Source of the DNA: Tricholoma matsutake
Lineage: Eukaryota; Basidiomycota; Agaricomycetes; Agaricales; Tricholomataceae
Length of the DNA stretch: 64,000 nt
Direction of reading: 5' to 3'
Assembly: GCA_026075535.2 (NCBI GenBank)
Contig: AP026546.1
Coordinates: forward strand, 10,540,001-10,604,000
Part shown: in pieces, positions 44,678-55,880 of the stretch
How the letters are laid out: each line of letters begins with the position of its first letter
How positions within the stretch are numbered: the stretch's first letter is position 1
Program-made: the position numbers and the translations under genes
Notes under the pieces: model-generated
Databases searched by the model: none
The model's input: only the letters and a program-made list of their open reading frames with translations
Told to the model about the DNA's origin: nothing

Positions 44678-45600
44678 TTACATATGTACCCTAAATTTTG
44701 AGCTCATATTTGGGATTGAGGTTTGTTCTGCATGAATAGGTGAGACGCAGTGATTCGCAAGAGCATGCAAGAGACGTACGACAGAACCCTTGAAAGCTTT
44801 GAAGCATTGCAGGACAATGTCCCGATTTTGCAATGGGCGCATGCCATCAAAGAAGTAGCGCTCCAAATCTGGAACCAGTGGAATGAATCTGAGGACAACC
44901 GTTTCGTCTGCAGGGAAGGATGCTGTAACTAGTGCATCAAGTAGCTTGTTCGAAACTGGGATACGATAGAATATCGGCGATGTCCCAGCCATTGTGATGC
45001 CTGGAATTAATGTAGGCAGCAGGGGCGCAAGACCTGCTCGTGTGCACTGAAAATTGTTTTGATAAAAGGCAGCGATGGCTTCTGCAATAAGCTGCGGCTC
45101 AGGGTCTTCGGCCCATTGACTATGCTGTGTGCTCCTTATTGAGCCATTGGTCAAATTGCCTCGTCAATAGTGCTCACCTTATCTTCTTGGACAAGAAGGA
45201 GATAATCCAAATCATTCATCACACACACGTCCGCTTTAGCATCAACACTTTCTTCCACCATATAGAATGACATCTCCTTCCTTAGGCAAACCAAACAGTC
45301 AGGTTCATCGTAACCTAGTGTATGCAGGATGAAGGCAGCGAAGTCATCCACAGCAGATTCTTCAGACGATGCCTTGTCCACCGCCTCCATGTACTGAAAG
45401 AATTGTCGTTCATTCTTCGGCAGAGGGCCGCTGGGACGGTCAAGGCTGGTGAGGAAAACAGGAAAGTTAGGGGCTGGCGGAAGCTCAGTGCAGCCAAAAA
45501 ACGCAGGTAGATTGATGGTAGTCACTTGTATGTTGAAAGCCAGAAGTTCATTCTTCGTCCAGTGACTGCCAGACTTGGTGGATCGTACAAGGTTTGCCAT
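44678..45600 (-). CDS. Two-exon PD-(D/E)XK-like hypothetical gene, apparently intact
   Basis: Exon 45178-45600 (423 nt) and exon 44678-45124 (447 nt) join in phase 0 through a 53-bp GT-AG intron, giving 289 residues with no stop. Start: MANLVRSTKSGSHWTKNELL. Blocks: ESAVDDFAAFILHTLGYDEP, then KADVCVMNDLDYLLLVQEDK (122-141), EPQLIAEAIAAF after the splice, and GITMAGTSPIFYRIPVSNKL. D124 with E139-x-K141 and the downstream Gln/Ala helix fit the core of a PD-(D/E)XK nuclease fold; that assignment is my inference. The family is multi-copy in Agaricomycetes, of unknown role. Its ATG lies within the 7-bp duplication made by the DNA transposon next door, which now replaces its native upstream region. 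Confidence 0.75.
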
Positions 45601-45604
45601 AATG

Positions 45605-45650
45605 CCCAGTGAAAAGTCGGTCGAGCTGGATCAAGCAGATTCGAGCCAAA
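45605..45650 (+). repeat. Left terminal inverted repeat
   Basis: CCCAGTGAAAAGTCGGTCGA followed by GCTGGATCAAGCA pairs with the right end at about 51435-51480. Confidence 0.85.
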
Positions 45651-45861
45651 TAAGACCAATCAAGCCAAATCGAGGGGGAATTGTTGATTTCAACTTGAAT
45701 ACCTTGAATATGTTGTTGAATCCTTATTCGAGTCAATCAACTCAAAGATGGACTTGGTCAATGTTACCTTACCTCGATCTTTGTCTTCTAGTCGACCAAA
45801 TCCAATATCCCTTTGTGCCCACCGGTTCTCGTGAAGTCTATCATACCATATCCACCCGTGC

Positions 45862-48800
45862 ATGACAAGACCTGCTGGACAGAAGCGGCAATACTTCTGT
45901 GATTGTCCTCAGGTCTGCAAGACGTTGAAACAGGTTTCAAAATAAACATTTTATGCGCATGCGCCATACCGCAATGGCTCGTCTACAATGACTGATGTCA
46001 GTTCTACGGCAGCAGTGGATTCTTCTGGCAGTCAACAGGATGGTGGACGTGATGGTGAACCACTACAAAAGCGTCAGCGGTGAGATGGTGTCTGTCAGGA
46101 TGGGATTGGTGCTGTACATTTTCATCATGCCCTTTGTCCGAAGTTGGATGGAATGGGTCTCAAAATTTACAGGAGAATATGTCCAGAGAGGAAGAACAAC
46201 ACAATCTATATCACTCACCTGAGAATTTGGGCACCAAACGAGAAGATGAGCTAGTACTGCCTGACCCAGGCAGTCTTGCCGATGTATCTCGTGCTGTAAC
46301 AAGTGACTTTGTGCAACCACTCAAGGCAGACCCCGCTATCACATCCTGTATTGGAGATATTCGAATAGCACAACAGTACATCAATGCACTGAAAGAAGCA
46401 TCACTGGACGATGGCTACCTATCAGCGGATGACCTGGACACTTGTCAATCCCCCAGAGCATCCTCTCGAACTAGACGAGGTGGAGGACCGTGATCTCTTA
46501 CTCTGCCTTCGGCTATTTCTCATGCAGCACACGGCCTCACAGGAAACCTACAATGCCTCGATTGATGCAATTAAAATAGCTCATCCTGACAGCAATCTTC
46601 TCTCATATAACCAGGTCAAACATTGTATGGCTCACTTTACCGGTATCAAACCCATTGTTAACGACATGTGTCCAAACTCGTGCATGGCATACACTGGTCC
46701 CTTCTCAGAACACGAAACATGCCCTTGTTGTAAAGAGGCACGCTATGACCCAATAACCAGGGTTCCAGGACAATGGTTCTCAACCATCCCGATCGGACCC
46801 CAAATTCAAGCACGTAAACGTCAGCGTCAAAGTGCGGACAACATGGATTATTTCACCACACGGCTCAAGTCTATTCTTGCTCAATGTGAGGCCGGCAGCT
46901 CTATTGAAGTCTTTGATGACATTGTCTGTGGAAACGATGTTTTGGGATGGTCTTCTTGACAAAAACGATACCATTCTCATGTTGTCATTTGACGGTGCTC
47001 AGCTGTACAAGAACAAAGCATCCGACTGCTGGATGTACATCTGGATCATTGTCAACTTATCCCCCGATGGACGATACAAGAAGCAGGTCATACCAGGCGG
47101 CACTATCCCAGGTCCCAACAAACCCAAGATTGCTGAGTCATACCTTTTCCCAGGTTTACATCACATTGCCACGATCAACTGACATGGTGGTCTCACTATC
47201 TGGGATGTTCGCCAAGATGTAAAGTATCTCAGCAAGCTCTTCATCATCCTTGCCACTGCAGATGGTCCCGGGATGGTCTATCTCAATGGCTTGGTTGGCC
47301 ACTCTGGAAAAATAGGCTGCCGATTGTGGTGTGGCCTTGTTGGCCGCCATAAACCTGGCGGGCCCTGCTCTTTTCAAGCCATTGAATTACTCAGTGGAAG
47401 GATGTGATCATGATGATGTAGCACCACATATTGTATGGGCCATGGACCCACAGAAATATGCATTGAGTCTGGTGTATGTCTGTGCTTCTCGAAATCCGAC
47501 AACATATGTGGAGCACTGGGATATGTAAACCAAGCATCTTTGCCGGCCTTCAACTGCATATTCTTGGCATTCCTAACATGTTCCCCAGTGATATCATGCA
47601 CTTGATCTTGAACCTCGCGGATTTATTGATGGCTCTCTGGAGAGGGACACTAGACTGTGCTTCCACTGATTCACGGTCTTCTTGGACATGGGCTGTCCTC
47701 ACAGGTAATGTCTGGCAAACTCATGGTCGGGATGTGGCCAATAGTACACCACATCTTCCGGGATCCTTCAATCGGCCTCCATGCAACCCGGCTGAAAAAA
47801 TCAACACTGGCTACAAGGCCTGGGAATTCTTATTGTACATCTTTGGACTTGGGCCAGGCCTCTTCTACGGTGTTCTTCCACATAGCATATGGCAATCATA
47901 TTGCAAGCTCATATCAGGTATTCGATTGATCTATCAGCACAGCATTGCATGGGCACACCTATGCATCGCACACCTTCACTTGATTCAGTTCACTGCTGAG
48001 TTTGAAAACTTATATGTCCAACGAAGAGCTGATTGGATTCATTTTGTCCATCAAAGCATCCACTCTCTTTCTGAGCTTGCACCCAAAGTTTCCCACATCG
48101 GCCCTGGAATCACATACTCCCAGTGGACCATGGAGTGAAGTATTGGAAACCTTACTGAAGAGATCAAGCAGGATTCTGCACCATATGCTAATCTTTCACA
48201 GCATGCCGTGGAGTGTGCTGAGGTCAATGCTCTCAAGGCAATGCTTCCAAGTCTAGATCGGGACACACAGAAGGAGACGAAGATTCCTCATGGTGGCATC
48301 GACCTGGGAAATGGCTACATTCTACTTTGTGCGAAGGACACATGCGCACGAGATATCAGCCATTCTCAGGTGGTTACTCTTCGGCAGTACCTGTCCTCTA
48401 ATACAGCATGCAATCTGGATGATGTTCCAGATGGTTGGAAAGTGCGCATGGTGAAATGGTCTCGCTTGCGACTTCCAAATGGGCAGGTCATGTGATCTGC
48501 CTGGAAAGAACGCTTGAAACCACTTGAGAATGTTTGGATGGCAAGAAATGTAAAGGTGAGTACCACCTTTTGTAACCCAGGTTCATTTGATTTGAATCTA
48601 CCTAACAGCTCAAGTACAATAATCGACTAGAGTTTGCTGAGGTTCTGTTCTACTTTTGGCTTGACATCAATACCAAGGTTACAAGACCACTCGCAATGGC
48701 AACCCTATACACTTGGCCAGATCAGGCACTTCTCCAGGAGTCCTCTGATACCCTTTGGTCCTGTAAACCTCAGAACGATAAAGGCCTCGTGGTGTTTGAT

Positions 48801-48953
48801 GTGAAGAGTATTGAGGCAGTCATAGCGATGGTGCCTCACTTGGTGAATATTTTGGGTGCTGAATGGGAAGGTCATGTATTCATAGTTGAGAAACCTGGGC
48901 TCGATGTTGCAGTGATGGGTGGTGTGGCGGAGGTAATTCAAGAGGAATCTTAG
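45862..48953 (+). pseudogene. Tnp2-like transposase, decayed
   Basis: DDE-type transposase that would cut and paste the element. The N-terminal Cys cluster reads RQYFCDCPQVCKTLKQVSK, followed by a stop. The main blocks are CPNSCMAYTGPFSEHETCPC with CKEARYD (46669-46750), GQWFSTIPIGPQIQ, LSFDGAQLYKNKASDCWMYI (about 46985-47045), VIPGGTIPGPNKPK with SYLFPGLHHIA, EGCDHDD, DIMHLILNLADLLMALWRGT, CNPAEKINTGYKAWEFLLYI with FGLGPGLFYG, ITYSQWTME, NLTEEIKQDSAPYANLSQHA, ALKAMLPSLD, and the tail LWSCKPQNDKGLVVFDVKSI with EKPGLDVAVMGG. There are several frameshifts. A TGA at 48493-48495 interrupts NGQVM*SAWKERL. The order matches the transposase of mushroom CACTA/Tnp2-type elements. Confidence 0.8.
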
Positions 48954-49049
48954 CAGTAGGAACATTAAGTTACAAAATTTTGGCACAGCCACAGCCACAG
49001 CCTCTGCTTTACAACCACAACTTTCATATGCATCGTGCTTATCGCCATG

Positions 49050-51090
49050 TCCCATACCAGACTTCTATCACCAGAATTTCAGGATATGTCACCATTCTCT
49101 GATGTGTTGAGTCCAGTACAAGCATATCAGGATACATCAAGCTTTCATTCGGTTGGTTTTTCACCAGCATTGTACAGTCTGGCAACCAGACTCCAATCCG
49201 GTGGTTCTGGTCAAAGAAGGACACTGGAAGGACTGGATAGGAATGCACCTCACTTTGAACGCAGTGTGCATCTGGAAAATCAACCATCTGGAGACGCTTT
49301 GGCTGCAGTGCATATGGAGTTAAAGGTGCTCTCGTATGTAATACTAGCTCTTCTACACACCAACACAGGCTCATTTCTCTCTACAGTGCATCTCAGGAAA
49401 CTCTCACACAGTCATTTAGAAGGATTTCTTCACAGCTGGCAACAATAATGTATGCATATAGTCACCATTGTGGATGTGTGAAGCTGACATTTGAAAATGA
49501 TGAAACAGCGATTATATGCATCTTCACCAAATGCAAGAGAAGGAAAATGTCTCTGCTTCTGCTGGTTCACTGTTACCTGCCTCCCTGTCAGTTCCATCGC
49601 TCAATCAAGCCAATTATGAGGATGTCAAGTTCTGGAATAGGAAGGACTATTTGATGGCAAAAAGAACAGGAAAATCTCGACCAGCCTTCATTGTGGCAAC
49701 TCTGATAACATCATGACCTGGTACGTTGAAGACGACTGTGGCAATTCTGTGGATGGCGATACTGTGGACTCAATGCGTGCTTATGCTTGGCTAATCTGGC
49801 AATATCTTCTCAATTCCCAAATGGCTCCTTCTACCTGGGCTGATATCAATGTGGTGGCACATAATTACTATGAACACCATATGACCAAGCGCTTTCCTGA
49901 ACTTGGATATGGAGCCAACAACTGGAAGGCACACATGCTCGCAACTGACAATTATCCTTCATGGTATGGAAAGCATGTCGGAAGGAATGTCAAGGTGAAG
50001 TCGGAACCTCTTGATGTCAACACTAAGGATGCCAGGCCAAAAACTCTGGATACCAAGCCGGATCTAAAGTGATCACAATCCCTGTCCACCAAACATGACT
50101 CCAAGAAAAAGCCAAAGATCAATGGGACTGTTGACAGGCCTTCTCCAGGATCTGCCACAAGTACAAGCTCCACTGATGGTGTTCCTGAAGCAAGCAACTC
50201 CAAAGTTGAGGCTGACATGGAACAGGGACCTGCAAACATGCCTATCCAGGTATCCTTCCATTATTCCGTCTTATTCAGGACTAAAAAATGATGTTGTGCA
50301 AGATTGCTGATCCATTGTGAGTTACCGCGCTTATTTGTTTGCGTTTCCATTGTTGATGCTTTTATAGAATTGATATCTGCTCCAATCCCAAGGTCATTGC
50401 TGCTCTAGTGAATGGGCCTGGGCTTGATGCCACCCTGCTCACTCCTAGCACAACGGCAGCTTCTGTGGAGCCATCTCCTGACTTGGCAGCTATTCCTATG
50501 AATGCATCAGTGCCACCAACTGCCATCTCTACTTCTGTTGCCATCTCCACTTCACCCACGACAATCCCTCCATGCTTACTCCCCACTGCCTCCTCTGAGC
50601 AAGCACTGACACCTTCAACAGTCACTTTGGGCCTGTCGCCTGCTTCCATACCGGACTCTTCACTGACAATCTGGGTTCCTGATGCAGAAGGATCTCTCAG
50701 CACTTTATATATTTGCAACGATGGTTGTCTCTGCTGCAACATCTTCAACCTCAACTCACCAACTGCCTCCCAAGAAGTTGAAGAAAGCACAGGCAAGGAA
50801 TGGAAACAACCCCAAGTATGGATTTGACATACTCTTGTGTTGTTAAGTTGCTAAATTACAGATCCAACGCAGAAGTATATGTAAACGTCAATGGATTGTC
50901 TCCCACCCATTTGGTACAGAGGCCAACTTCGCAATATATTGGGACTCGCTCGGCGCTGCTCAACAACAGGTAATCCCGTCATTCCAATTGTTCATCATCT
51001 TTGCTGATCTACATTCTTAGGTCTATGTTGAGCAGTCAAAAGCACAAGTAAGGGACACAATCTTCAGCAGAGCATAGCTGATGTTGTTTT
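49050..51090 (+). pseudogene. Companion ORF of the CACTA-type element
   Basis: Second gene of the transposon, in the position of the DNA-binding TnpA-like protein of CACTA elements. Readable: SLNQANYEDVKFWNRKDYLM (about 49605-49665), MTWYVEDDCGNSVDGDTVDS with MRAYAWLIWQYLLNSQMAPS (49713-49840), YEHHMTKRFPELGYGANNWK with AHMLATDNYPSWYGKHVGRN (49870-49990), a Ser/Pro/Thr-rich acidic stretch (50400-50800), and ANFAIYWDSLGAAQQQ then YVEQSKAQ near the end, separated by short introns. The YED..FW and E..FPELG...NNWK..MLATDNYP.WY blocks are those I remember next to fungal Tnp2 genes. Exact function is not established by sequence. Confidence 0.65.
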
Positions 51091-51434
51091 TCCAGGTGAA
51101 AATGCGCATGCAGTGACACGCTTCGATGAGCTTAGGTCGTCACTGTATGTCCTGTCTGTTTTCCATCACAAGCCATGCTGAACACCATCTTGTCATACAG
51201 ATTGATATGTCACTGCTGTATTCGCGGAAGGAATGGTAGTAGATTTGAGGGCAATGGGAGGCGAGGCGGGATGAATGAAGCAGGTAGGATAATAGGAAAA
51301 CAATTTGTAATAATAACAATCGAGCGAAAATGAAAGTGGGGTTCTCACTCATCAAAATGGCTTGATTTGGCTGGATAACAGTCCAGAATCTTGAGCAAGG
51401 TTGAGCAAAATCGAGCCATTTTTAGTGAGCCCAT

Positions 51435-51480
51435 TTTGGCTTGTTTTTGCTTGATCTGGCTCGACTGACTGTTCACTGGG
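51435..51480 (-). repeat. Right terminal inverted repeat
   Basis: The complement begins CCCAGTGAACAGTCAGTCGA followed by GCCAGATCAAGCA. Confidence 0.85.
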
Positions 51481-51487
51481 CATAATG

Positions 51488-51880
51488 AGCAAGAGAGAAA
51501 GAGACAAAAGCCAATGAAGTTTAATGAGTAATCAGGACTCAAGGGGGTGGCGGAACGGGAATCCCACACCAGATGTAGGGGGGGGTGGGGTACCGCCAGA
51601 GGCTGAAATTTGTTTTATTACCATGGTATCTACAACACTGTCAGCTGCTGTTGAGCACCGACAGGACCCTAGCTAGGGGTAGCCTTATTCTAAACCTTTA
51701 CAAGTCAAACCTTGATATTGATAAATATTAAACAGAAGTAGGATGTGGTCACCTTCCACATCATCCTCAACTTACATCGTTCCAAATGACAGTAGATTCT
51801 TCTGCAAACCATGCTTCTTCCATGAAGTTCCTGCACCCCATCACTCCCATTCCCATTGAACCAAAAAAAAATCCTCGCCA
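51488..51880. other. No gene; flank of the transposon
   Basis: Should contain the displaced 5' upstream region of the 44678-45600 gene (AGCAAGAGAGAAAG after the CATAATG duplicate). Contains a G-rich run near 51575. No frame recognised. Confidence 0.45.
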
Positions 51881-52275
51881 TCTCCACACCATTTCGTTAG
51901 TGTTGCCCTCCCAATGTCATCCTCCTGGTGTTGGCGTCGTGCTGCATAATCCACCACATGCAAGTATGGACTTGCAGCAGTGGTGGGTCATCCACTGGGG
52001 CGGTGGGGGTCATTGTTGTCCTCTCCCTTGTCCTTGTCCCTGTCATCACAATTGGTTCCCTCGACTGTCCTGTCACTCCATGTTTCCACCCCATGAGCAA
52101 CTGCTTGCGGCAGCGGTTTGGGGTCCCATGATCCTGGCATACTTAGTGAAAATCTATAAGAATGAATACATAAGTTAGTCTAAGCAAAAAAGACAAGAAA
52201 TGAACTTACCCCAAATGATGATAGCGTCATTTGGACCTGTTTCATGTGCCATGCAGCCTGTATTCATCGTTTGGT
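51881..52275 (-). pseudogene. Copy C of the unknown dispersed family
   Basis: On the minus strand an exon ending HETGPNDAIIIWG is followed by GGTAAGTTC (52201-52212 region) and an AT-rich intron-like stretch. The downstream block then carries the family motif CCCCATGAGCAACTGCTTGC (plus sense, 52090). This is the best-preserved version of the exon-intron junction shared with copies A and B. Protein family unknown. Confidence 0.5.
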
Positions 52276-52954
52276 GTCATGGCTGTGGGAAAGGTGATGG
52301 TAGAGGGAGGTGGGAAGAGGGAGGTGGCGTCGTCAAGAGAAACCATGAGTATCAACTGTTCATCGATGTTTGCATCTGTATCCCACAATCATGATGCACG
52401 AGGAGACGGTGGTACAAGCACTGCTGCTGGAAAAGGCACCACCTTGAGAGAGGGGGTGTGATATGTCGATTACAGAAGAGAACGCATAGTAGTATTCTAT
52501 CCACAATAAACTTGAATGAGATACATTCGGTAATATTATTAATTCAGAGAATAACATGTGCATGTGATGAGAACATACCATATATGGCAGGAGGGGGAGG
52601 GGAGGGGGGTCCAGGGGTTGTGAAAAAAAAATCCCGATGTCATATGAAAAATTCCTGTCCCACCACCCCCTTGTCAGGACCTGATTATCAATTAGACCAG
52701 TAACCGGGTGATGCTGGTGGGTCATGTTTTAGTATTGAGTCAGCAGTTGGCAGGCAGCTTTGCTGTTTGGTTTTGTCCGATGATCGATCCCTCCTGTCTC
52801 TTTGTTTGACAATTCCAAGTGGTTCCCCCAACCCTAAAGAATCTGACTTACATGGCCCATATAATAACCTTCTCCATACTTTCTTCCCCCCCCCCCCCCC
52901 CCCAACTCTGACTTCACGGTCGTGCCATAATATCTTCAACCATCATCTTGAGAT
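52276..52954. other. No gene; homopolymer tract
   Basis: Non-coding. Includes an 18-base poly-C run (52886-52903) and GA-rich stretches. Such tracts are prone to assembly error. Confidence 0.5.
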
Positions 52955-53230
52955 TTGGCTGATTTCATTGTTTGCTTTGAAATCTACTTGAAGAACTTGC
53001 CTGTCTTTATTGTAGAGTTGAAGGACCCTTCTGTGCGCAAGTTGATGGGTGTTGTAAATGAGTTGGCAGCTAATTTGACATCTCAGGTAATTCCCGTCAC
53101 TCACAACATAGACATCAGCTCATTTTACATCAGGTTTGACCAATAACAAAAGTCACGAAAGCTGTCGTGTTGGGGGACTTGAGTAAGCAGATTGAAGTTG
53201 ATGCTCATGGAGAAATCCTGGTTTGGTGAG
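52955..53230 (+). pseudogene. Short hypothetical fragment with VELK motif
   Basis: KNLPVFIVELKDPSVRKLMG then VVNELAANLTSQ, continuing after a possible short intron as VTKAVVLGDLSKQIEVDAHG. The hydrophobic-V-E-L-K strand resembles the E-x-K strand of PD-(D/E)XK-type proteins that are common in mushrooms, but the fragment is too short for a firm call. No start or end is defined. Confidence 0.25.
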
Positions 53231-53633
53231 CTTTATCCAATTCTAGTTAAGTTACAAGCTTAGAACCGTATCATAGGGTTGTGAGTGCTAGCAGCTGAAG
53301 TTACGAGGGTTATGTTGGAGGTTGGAAGTCAGGGCAAGTTGGGTGGTCGTACCAGATGTTGAAGGAGTATAGTTCGAGACTTCGAGTTGGTGCAAAATGT
53401 GTGTTGTTTTATTTTCTCTCATTTTCATTCAAACCTTACTTGGGCCATTTTAGGTAAATTGGATGTACTCCTCTTTGACAGACCAAGTACAATCTATAGC
53501 CACCTTTCATTATATCACGTCCCTCCTGTCCGAATCGAACGTGTGACAAAACTGCAACAACTGGTCACACTTTCACCACATATTTTGATGAGTACAGAAA
53601 CTATCTGAAAACTCTCTCTCTGCTTTTATCCTT
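53231..53633. other. No gene recognised
   Basis: AT-rich spacer with no repeats and no coding frame of note. Confidence 0.4.
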
Positions 53634-53739
53634 ATGCTCCAATACTCTGTGGCTGATCACCCCAGACTTCACTGCCTATCGATGAAAGCCCCTTGTTATT
53701 TCCTCTGTCAACAAACTCTTTACAACTTTTATCAAATCA

Positions 53740-55880
53740 AGAAAATGTCCTACAAGCTGTGCAGCACAACAAGATGTGTTCAAGGTGAGTCGATCTGTCC
53801 TTCTACAGATGCTGGTTCATCTGTCAGGGATGCCTTGATGCACCCTTTACCTTCTGCCTTAGCAACCAGGTCCTTCGCAGATGTGGTTGTGGTGAGATCC
53901 CCGTTGCCGTTTCTTGACAGTGCTAGGAAATCCTCGGATGACCTAGCTGCATGGGAGGAAGCAAGTGATGCTTCTATAACCCCCAGAGCTGGCAAGATGC
54001 CCTCTGATGACGAAGGCCATAGTACCTTTGCGTCACCCCTCTTTGGTGAAAAAGGGGAAGTCGGAGAACTGTGGGTTACAGTTAAACCTTGACAGCCCCG
54101 TAGTTTAGATTCTTTGAGAAAGAATAACATAAAAGTCAAATTCCTCTCGAAACATGCTAAGCAAAGTTGTAATGACTTGGTATTGGATGAGGCAGAGAAG
54201 GGTCTGACCCCAGACCAGCGCGAACATATCCAGAAACAAAATGCTGCAGTAAGAACACGTGAAGAAGCTAATTCCTCAAGTGAAGATGGTACCTCTGAAA
54301 TGAAGGGGAAAGGACCAGACCCTTGAAACTGGGGCAATGTTGACATTGACCAGGAAGAACTAGATGCTGATAAGCAAAAACATCAGTATGAATACTACAA
54401 CCAGAAAAGGAAACATGACTTGAAGAAAATGAAGTCTGTTCCCCCTAAAGAAAAGAATTATATGAAAGAACACAATGGACCAGTGCCAATAAAAGATTTG
54501 GCATCATCTGGGGATGAAAGCAGAAAGCCCTGAAAGAGACCAACTGGCTCACAGAAAGCTAAGTCTAAGAAAGAAAGAGAGAAAGCTCGCAAGAAAGATT
54601 CCAAGTCTAGTGAATGGGGTCCATTGGCCAATCTTGGAGCTGATTGGCTCGCTGAATTGAGCAAGAAATCCAAGCCTAGCAAAACTAAGAAAGGTTGAGC
54701 CAATGCATCATGACCTCTAGACCAGGTAGAAGCTAAAAGTTACCTTGGTTGCATTTTGGATGAAGTTTGGGAGGATAGCCGATCAGTTGATGGTGATGGG
54801 TCTTCACCCTCTTCGTCTTCATCGAGCTCGTCAGATTCCTCTGACTTCAGTTCCAGCCATAGCGATTCCTCAGACTCTGACAGTTTGTCGAGTCCCAGCA
54901 GCTCAGACTCGGGTTCAGACTCTGGTGATGACTCAACAGCCTCCTCTGAACAATCCAGATCTCGTTCAAGAAGTCATAGAAGCAGGCACTCGAAAAGGCA
55001 CTCAAAGCATCATAAATCACATTCTAGTTCCACTAGAATCAAACCACAACCGCCCAAAGAGTATAATGGTCAAGCGGACCACCAATTATTCCATCAATTC
55101 ATGAAAGATAGCATGGATTACCTGGTAGATGGGCGGGTGCCTTCAAATGAAGAATATGCATTCTGTCATATTATCTGAAAGGAAAGGCAAAAAATTATTA
55201 CACACAGAAAGCGGCTTGAAAAGAGCATAAAATGATGCTAGTAAAAGTCTTTAGTGGAATTTTCGACTACTGCTTTCCCATAAGTTTTAGATCGGATCTT
55301 TGGGACAAGCTCGACAGCTGTACCCAGGGTAATCGGTCCATTGACGACTATGTCTATGAGCTTGAGGAGCTGCATATGATGATAGGTGTTAGTGACAAGC
55401 AGCAACGAGTTCTAAACTTATGGAAGGGACTCAACCAAGACATCCAGCAGGCTTTGTGGTGGGAAAAATTGAACCCTGAAGTCTCATCCTGGAAAAGGGT
55501 TGTTGAAGCTGCAGAACACTTTGAAGTGTCCAAAAGAGAAGGAACATCCAAATGGGGATGGTCTGATGGTGACAATAATAATAATTCCCAAAGGTTTTCT
55601 TTGGAAAATGGAGGTGCCACCAAAATAGAATGCGAAACTTCAAATGTGAGAGAAGGCTGTTTAACAATGGGAACAACCATGAAAATTTGCTGCCTCAGCA
55701 GAAGGGCTTTTGTCCAAGCAATTGGCGAGCTAACCAGTCAAGGTCATCAAATACAGCTAATAATAGACCATCTGGGTCAAATTGTCAAAGTTCTAAGCCT
55801 TCAAAACCCCAAATGAGTGAGAAGGAGAGAAATGAGCTGTTACTATCACTTACCGAGTGTTTCACCACGATTTACTGATT
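53740..55880 (+). pseudogene. Ty3/gypsy Gag relic (large, Ser-rich type)
   Basis: Gag of a gypsy lineage with a long N-terminal region. An acidic/basic region (DEAEKGLTPDQREHIQKQNA, KKSKPSKTKKG) leads to a long Ser/Asp run (54795-54960), an SR-like basic patch (QSRSRSRSHRSRHSKRHSKH), then the Gag core: PPKEYNGQADHQLFHQFMKD, SMDYLVDGRVPSNEEYAF, FSGIFDYCFPISFRSDLWDK, VYELEELHMMIGVSDKQQRV, LWKGLNQDIQQALWWEKLNP and VVEAAEHFEVSK. The C-terminal Asn/Gln-rich region and MSEKERNELL follow in shifted frames and stop before the zinc knuckle at about 55870. Stops and frameshifts throughout. No pol recognised downstream. Confidence 0.75.

Larger units (their letters stand above)
45605..51480 (+). mobile_element. 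Complete CACTA-type (Tnp2) DNA transposon, 5876 bp
   Basis: Ends: CCCAGTGAAAAGTCGGTCGA at the left and the inverse (TCGACTGACTGTTCACTGGG) at the right. The terminal inverted repeat is about 35 bp with a few mismatches. It is flanked by CATAATG (45598-45604 and 51481-51487), a perfect 7-bp direct repeat. Subterminal CGAGCC/CAAGCC motifs are repeated at both ends, as in CACTA elements. It carries two plus-strand genes: a Tnp2-like transposase and a companion ORF. Both are broken, so it is non-autonomous now. A 7-bp duplication is longer than the 2-3 bp of classical plant CACTA. Confidence 0.85.
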
